Shown here piece after piece: positions 62,889 through 64,000 of a DNA stretch of 64,000 bases. Below the pieces are notes generated by a model. That model searched no databases. It had not been told where the DNA came from and worked only from the letters and a program-made list of their open reading frames with translations. This stretch comes from Streptomyces sp. H27-C3. GTDB lineage: Bacteria > Actinomycetota > Actinomycetes > Streptomycetales > Streptomycetaceae. The number at the start of each line of letters is the position of its first letter. The stretch's first letter is position 1. The DNA lies in assembly GCF_030063415.1 (NCBI RefSeq), contig NZ_JASITA010000004.1, positions 62,001-126,000 of the forward strand, read 5' to 3'. The translations under genes and the position numbers were made by a program.

Positions 62889-63653
62889 TTACGCGGCAGT
62901 AGCAAGCGCGGCCCCGCCGACCGGAATGTCCCGGTACAGGCAGGCCCGCTCGATCGCGCTCCAGGTGGTGCTGGTGACGACGTACAGCGCGGCGGCCAGC
63001 GGCACCACGGCCACCGTGATGAGCGTCGCGAAGGACATCAGCGGCATGATCTTGGCCATCGTCCCCATCGCGGCCATGCCGGGCATCTGCTGACCGTCCG
63101 GCCCGGCGGGAAGCATGGGCGTGGCGGCCATCTGGAGCTTGGTGCGCCGGTAGTTGAAGGTGGCGACCGCCGCGACGATCACGAACAGGGCGACGTACAC
63201 GAGCCCTTGCGCCCCGAAGACCCCGCCGTTCGCGAGCGCGTCGGCCCAGCGGTCACCGAGCGGGCTGGCGAAGAGCTTGTGGCTGAGGAGCGCGTTCGGT
63301 TCGCCGCCGATCCGCTGGTTCGAGAAGAGGTGGTACATCAGGAAGAACGCCGGGATCTGGAAGAGGCTCGGCAGGCACCCCGACAGCGGCGAGACCTTCT
63401 CGGCGGCGTGCAGTTCCATGATCGCCTTCTGCATGCGCTCCGGGTTCTTGCTGTGCTTCTTGCGCAGCTCGGCGACCTGCGGCGCAAGCTTGGTACGCGC
63501 CTTCTGGCCACGGGCCGTCGCCCGCGACAGGGGGTGGATCGCGAGCCGTACGAGCGCGGTGAAGAGCACGATCGCGGCGGCCATGGCGGAGGTCTGGAAG
63601 AGGGGGTTGAGCAGATCGGCGAGGTGTTCGACCAGGCTGGCGAAAACGGTCAT
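62889..63653 (-). CDS. YidC/Oxa1-family membrane insertase, short paralogue
   Basis: 254 aa with five membrane segments: AAAIVLFTALVRLAIHPLSR, charged loop ARTKLAPQVAELRKKHSKNP, SGCLPSLFQIPAFFLMYHLF, VYVALFVIVAAVATFNY, LITVAVVPLAAALYVVTSTT. The hydrophilic-groove Arg in the first helix (TALVRLA) is kept. Streptomyces also carry a longer YidC near oriC, so this is a second copy. GGAGGG precedes the ATG; the product may serve particular membrane clients. Confidence 0.9.
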   Translation of the reverse strand: MTVFASLVEHLADLLNPLFQTSAMAAAIVLFTALVRLAIHPLSRATARGQKARTKLAPQVAELRKKHSKNPERMQKAIMELHAAEKVSPLSGCLPSLFQIPAFFLMYHLFSNQRIGGEPNALLSHKLFASPLGDRWADALANGGVFGAQGLVYVALFVIVAAVATFNYRRTKLQMAATPMLPAGPDGQQMPGMAAMGTMAKIMPLMSFATLITVAVVPLAAALYVVTSTTWSAIERACLYRDIPVGGAALATAA

Positions 63654-63796
63654 GGGGAGCCCTCCGAGGGGTCTCGTCGTGCCGGAAGAGAGAAAACTCG
63701 GCATGACGACCCACGAGGGGGGCGGTACGGACGTACGAGCTTACGCGCGCTCCATTTCCGGCTCAACGAGCCAGGAAGGAAGGGAGCTGCGCGCCC

Positions 63797-64000
63797 CTAC
63801 GCGGTCGTCAGAAGACGACGCCCCGGGGCTCGGGGCCTGGTCCGCCCGCGCGCATCGGGATCTCGCTGGGGCAGGAACGCGGTGCGCAGCTCACGGTCGC
63901 GTATCGCCGTACGGACCCGGGTGAGCGGGACGGCGGGCACGCGGCGCGCGGTGATGATCGCGCAGGCGGTGAGCGCGGAGCCGGCCGCGGCGGTGGCGGC
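63797..64000 (-). CDS. DUF6412-like membrane protein, C-terminal part
   Basis: Open to the window edge, stop at 63797-63799; 67 residues visible. A hydrophobic segment (GSALTACAIITARRVPAVPL) is followed by VRTAIRDRELRTAFLPQRDP and an Arg/Pro tail. The pattern and position upstream of a YidC gene match small actinobacterial DUF6412 proteins. The start lies outside the window. Confidence 0.65.
   Translation of the reverse strand, partial: AATAAAGSALTACAIITARRVPAVPLTRVRTAIRDRELRTAFLPQRDPDARGRTRPRAPGRRLLTTA

Overview
The window is high-GC actinobacterial chromosome and almost certainly a Streptomyces core region. The signs are third-codon GC bias, GTG/TTG starts, only one TTA codon noticed in a called gene, and gene neighbourhoods matching the S. 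coelicolor arm that carries orn (next to adpA), cebR-cebEFG-bglC, cdgA and cslA-glxA. Order and content were judged by reading; no database was searched.

Layout. 1-7.1 kb: the 3' end of orn, tRNA-His, then the cello-oligosaccharide system (CebR repressor, its 14-bp operator, CebEFG importer, GH1 beta-glucosidase). 7.0-15.5 kb: a 96-bp inverted-repeat element, cupin and CBS proteins, a two-component system, a spermidine-synthase-like protein, a degenerate primase-polymerase-like protein, a TPR regulator and a histidine phosphatase. 15.5-20 kb: a tightly coupled three-gene operon (Fe-S RecB/Cas4-like nuclease, a protein of unknown fold, SF1 helicase) behind tandem decamer repeats. I read it as a split Dna2-like DNA processing module, and it is the best candidate here for an undescribed system. 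20-25 kb: a second primase-polymerase-like gene with a TTA codon running into tRNA-Lys, a secreted M6 protease, and the c-di-GMP enzyme CdgA.

25-35 kb: a small-molecule uptake and catabolism island: flavin monooxygenase, two maleate-isomerase/arylmalonate-decarboxylase-like enzymes, 2-hydroxyacid dehydrogenase, amidase, DUF3830 protein, an EhuBCDA-type ABC importer and an IclR regulator. The ectoine-degrading enzymes themselves are absent, so the substrate may not be ectoine. 35-45 kb: the tip-glycan locus: an AA10 LPMO behind DasR-like repeats, an SPFH protein, an NlpC/P60 peptidoglycan-binding protein, CslA, GlxA and a GH6 lipoprotein. Three identical tRNA-Lys(CUU) genes lie between 21 and 39 kb.

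45-64 kb: a cobalamin-riboswitch-controlled CbtBA cobalt transporter; a class F sortase with a secreted partner; HAD and alkaline-phosphatase-type hydrolases; a six-gene 2-aminoethylphosphonate-type cluster (importer, phosphonatase, FAD oxidase) with a GntR regulator; a low-complexity LAxTG wall protein; a ROK regulator divergent from a Gfo/Idh/MocA oxidoreductase and a UPF0303 protein; a decayed LPxTG gene; an FAH-family enzyme; a short YidC paralogue; and the end of a DUF6412-type gene. Most operons show 1-14 bp start/stop overlaps, implying translational coupling.
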